NCBI GenBank assembly: GCA_965225705.1 | Contig: OZ245325.1 | Coordinates: 992,001-1,056,000, forward strand | Source of the DNA: G965225705 sp965225705 | GTDB lineage: Bacteria > Pseudomonadota > Alphaproteobacteria > Caulobacterales > Maricaulaceae | Length of the DNA stretch: 64,000 nt | Direction: 5' to 3' | Part shown: positions 62,411 to 64,000 of the stretch, in pieces | Layout of the letters: each line of letters opens with the position of its first letter | Position numbering within the stretch: the first letter of the stretch is position 1 | Position numbers and translations under genes: made by a program | Notes under the pieces: generated by a model | Told to the model about the DNA's origin: nothing | Seen by the model: only the letters and a program-made list of their open reading frames with translations | Databases searched by the model: none

Positions 62411-63347
62411 AGGTTTGGATCTTCATGGCTGGCTTGTTCTGGATAAACCTGCCGGAATGACCTCAACACGTGCTGTGGCACGTGCGCGGGGAATCGTAAA
62501 AGCAAAAAAAGCTGGTCATGCCGGAACACTTGATCCGCTGGCTACGGGAATTTTGCCACTTGCTTTTGGAGAAGCCACAAAAACCATTCCTTTTTTGATG
62601 GAAGCTGAAAAAGTCTATCGCTTTACAATAAAATGGGGGGTTCTGACAGATACTTTAGATGCAGAGGGAGACATCATAGAGACAAGCCCTCTCCGCCCGG
62701 ACCTCGCAGACATTGAAAAGACTTTAAAAACCTTTCTTGGTCAAATTGATCAGGTTCCGCCTAAGTATTCTGCTATTAAAATAAGAGGGGAAAGGGCTTA
62801 TGATCTTGCCAGATTAGGGGAAAGTTTTACGCTGTCTTCACGATCTGTCATGCTGTATGAGGCAGAGTTAGAAGACATGCCTTCACCGGATGAATCCGTG
62901 ATACGTATACGCACGGGTAAAGGTTTTTATGTCAGGGCTTTGGTAAGAGATTTGGCCCAATCCCTTGGTGTTTTGGGGCATGTTGTTGCTTTGAGACGCC
63001 TTCAGGTTGGAATTTTTAAAGAAAATGAAGCTATATCACTAGAAAACTTTGAAAATTTAGTGCATAAGACGGATCCTCCCTATGGGCTTTTGCCTGTTGG
63101 AACCGCGCTGGACGACATCCCGGCTCTGGTTTTAGCAGATTGTGAAGCCTCTCAGTTGAAACAGGGACGGTCAGTAGCGCTCCTTCCACGGATAGCGCAG
63201 GACTTACGTGAACGTCAGTGTCCAAGAGAAATTTCTGGCCAGGACGCGTCACGATGGGTCTTTGCAACATGTGGGGGGGAGGCGGTGGCCATTGCTGAAG
63301 CACGTGCAGGACAATTGAGGCCTAAACGTGTTTTTTATAATTTTTAA
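62394..63347 (+). CDS. truB: tRNA pseudouridine(55) synthase
   Basis: TruB makes pseudouridine 55 in the T loop. The catalytic Asp is in HAGTLDPLATG; GWLVLDKPAGMTS, the KYSAIKIRGERAYDLAR stretch and FYVRALVRDLAQ are conserved, and a short PUA-like tail follows. I start at ATG 62394 (317 aa, MARRRRG) with GAGGAG nine bases upstream. It precedes rpsO by 15 bp. Confidence 0.95.
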   Translation: MARRRRGLDLHGWLVLDKPAGMTSTRAVARARGIVKAKKAGHAGTLDPLATGILPLAFGEATKTIPFLMEAEKVYRFTIKWGVLTDTLDAEGDIIETSPLRPDLADIEKTLKTFLGQIDQVPPKYSAIKIRGERAYDLARLGESFTLSSRSVMLYEAELEDMPSPDESVIRIRTGKGFYVRALVRDLAQSLGVLGHVVALRRLQVGIFKENEAISLENFENLVHKTDPPYGLLPVGTALDDIPALVLADCEASQLKQGRSVALLPRIAQDLRERQCPREISGQDASRWVFATCGGEAVAIAEARAGQLRPKRVFYNF

Positions 63348-63362
63348 GAAGGAGAAAAACTG

Positions 63363-63632
63363 ATGTCGGTGACACCGGAACGTAAAGCAGAAATTATTAA
63401 AGACTATGCACGTGGAAAAGGCGATACAGGTTCGTCAGAGGTGCAAATCGCTATTCTTACCGAGCGTATTCGTAATCTTACAGAGCATTTTAAAACACAT
63501 AAAAAGGACAATCACTCACGACGTGGTTTGTTGAAACTGGTGTCTCAAAATCGCCGTTTTCTTGATCATCTTAAGAAAAAAGATGAAGAGCGCTATTATA
63601 CCCTTATCAAACGTCTTGGTCTGCGGCGCTAG
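63363..63632 (+). CDS. rpsO: 30S ribosomal protein S15
   Basis: S15 binds the central domain of 16S rRNA early in 30S assembly. 89 residues, with GDTGSSEVQIAILTERI, HFKTHKKDNHSRRGLL and ERYYTLIKRLGLRR, all diagnostic. AAGGAG lies just upstream of the ATG. It is in the conserved truB-rpsO-pnp order. Confidence 0.98.
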   Translation: MSVTPERKAEIIKDYARGKGDTGSSEVQIAILTERIRNLTEHFKTHKKDNHSRRGLLKLVSQNRRFLDHLKKKDEERYYTLIKRLGLRR

Positions 63633-63741
63633 TCTTTATGATACCCCTTGCCTTATATCAGCCGTTTTATAGCCTTTGCAGTCTTAAGTCTGTTTGTGCT
63701 TGTCCTGGCTCTTAACTCTTATCAAAAAAAGTGGAAAAACT

Positions 63742-64000
63742 ATGTTTAATATTGTGAAGGAAGAAATTGAGTGGGCAGGCCGTAAGCTCACTTTAGAGAC
63801 GGGAAGAATGGCACGTCAGGCTGATGGCTCTGTTTTGGCTGTTTACGGGGAAACCTCTGTCCTGGCGACGGTGTGTGCTCAAAAAGAACAAAAAGAAGGG
63901 GTGGATTTTTTTCCTCTGACCGTTAATTATCAGGAGAAATATTACGCTGCCGGCAAAATCCCCGGGGGATATTTAAAGCGTGAAGGACGCCCAACGGAGA
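63742..64000 (+). CDS. pnp: Polyribonucleotide nucleotidyltransferase, N-terminal part (runs off the window)
   Basis: The frame opens at ATG 63742 and is still open at 64000. The ~86 visible residues include KLTLETGRMARQADGSVL, VYGETSVLATV and AGKIPGGYLKREGRP, the first RNase PH-like domain of PNPase, a 3'-5' exoribonuclease of the RNA degradosome. It follows rpsO after 109 bp without a visible terminator. Confidence 0.95.
   Translation, partial: MFNIVKEEIEWAGRKLTLETGRMARQADGSVLAVYGETSVLATVCAQKEQKEGVDFFPLTVNYQEKYYAAGKIPGGYLKREGRPTE

Noticed and set aside
1..64000. Insertion sequences, prophage, CRISPR-cas, secretion or biosynthetic clusters
   Set aside because: No transposase, integrase, phage structural, cas or megasynthase genes were recognised on either strand.

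Overview
This 64-kb window reads as chromosomal DNA of an alphaproteobacterium. The class call rests on PopZ, a DivL-type pseudo-histidine kinase with tyrosine at the phosphoacceptor site, an SdhAF4 (DUF1674) protein, a fused YlxR/L7Ae protein, a petABC bc1 operon, PtsP (EI-Ntr) beside lysC, ppsR-maf-aroE and serS-surE. Family level cannot be fixed from sequence alone. Base composition looks moderate, with T-ending codons (CTT, CGT, GTT) common. Anabolic genes (purH, folD, aroE, dapF, lysC), PHA synthase, the bc1 complex and heme A synthase suggest an aerobic, metabolically capable cell rather than a strongly reduced endosymbiont.

Layout. 1-1756: end of ftsQ and ftsA, with no ftsZ after them. 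1853-2598: tRNA-Pro(GGG) and a ~0.66-kb islet carrying a P-loop kinase gene, closed by a 12-bp copy of the tRNA 3' end. 2745-7356: surE/serS (minus) and ppsR-maf-aroE (plus). 7485-9999: a HAF-repeat autotransporter with a strong terminator and a CtrA-like box upstream. 10244-14040: xth, purH, yggT, folD (minus). 14462-19562: terC, atpH-atpA-atpG (atpD and atpC absent), dapF. 19565-26966: small membrane protein, ftsEX, recG, a secreted protein, phaC, Flp pilin. 27059-38423: mutL, an amidase, popZ, an ABC-F protein, rodZ, ptsP, lysC. 38597-44083: divL, tpiA, an SdhAF4-like gene, tRNA-Val(TAC), dnaA. 44503-51246: queA, ctaA, a PLP decarboxylase, petABC. 51533-56082: TadD-like lipoprotein, KefF/G-like oxidoreductase, comF, metK, trmB. 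56212-64000: rimP-nusA-ylxR/L7Ae-infB-rbfA-truB-rpsO-pnp.

Together the genes cover division (FtsQ, FtsA, FtsEX), polar and cell-cycle control (PopZ, DivL, DnaA), respiration (bc1, heme A, three F1 subunits), translation and RNA metabolism, nucleotide and amino-acid synthesis, and carbon storage (PhaC, with PpsR and PtsP as possible PEP-linked controls).

Most of the window is housekeeping, and I found no clear new multi-gene system. The points most worth a second look are a cytochrome b with a ~95-residue four-cysteine insertion between its last two helices; the tRNA-Pro islet; an ftsE frame with no ATG, GTG or TTG before its conserved N-terminus; split atp, fts and tad clusters; and DivL and PopZ in the same window as a perfect TTAA-N7-TTAA box upstream of the autotransporter.
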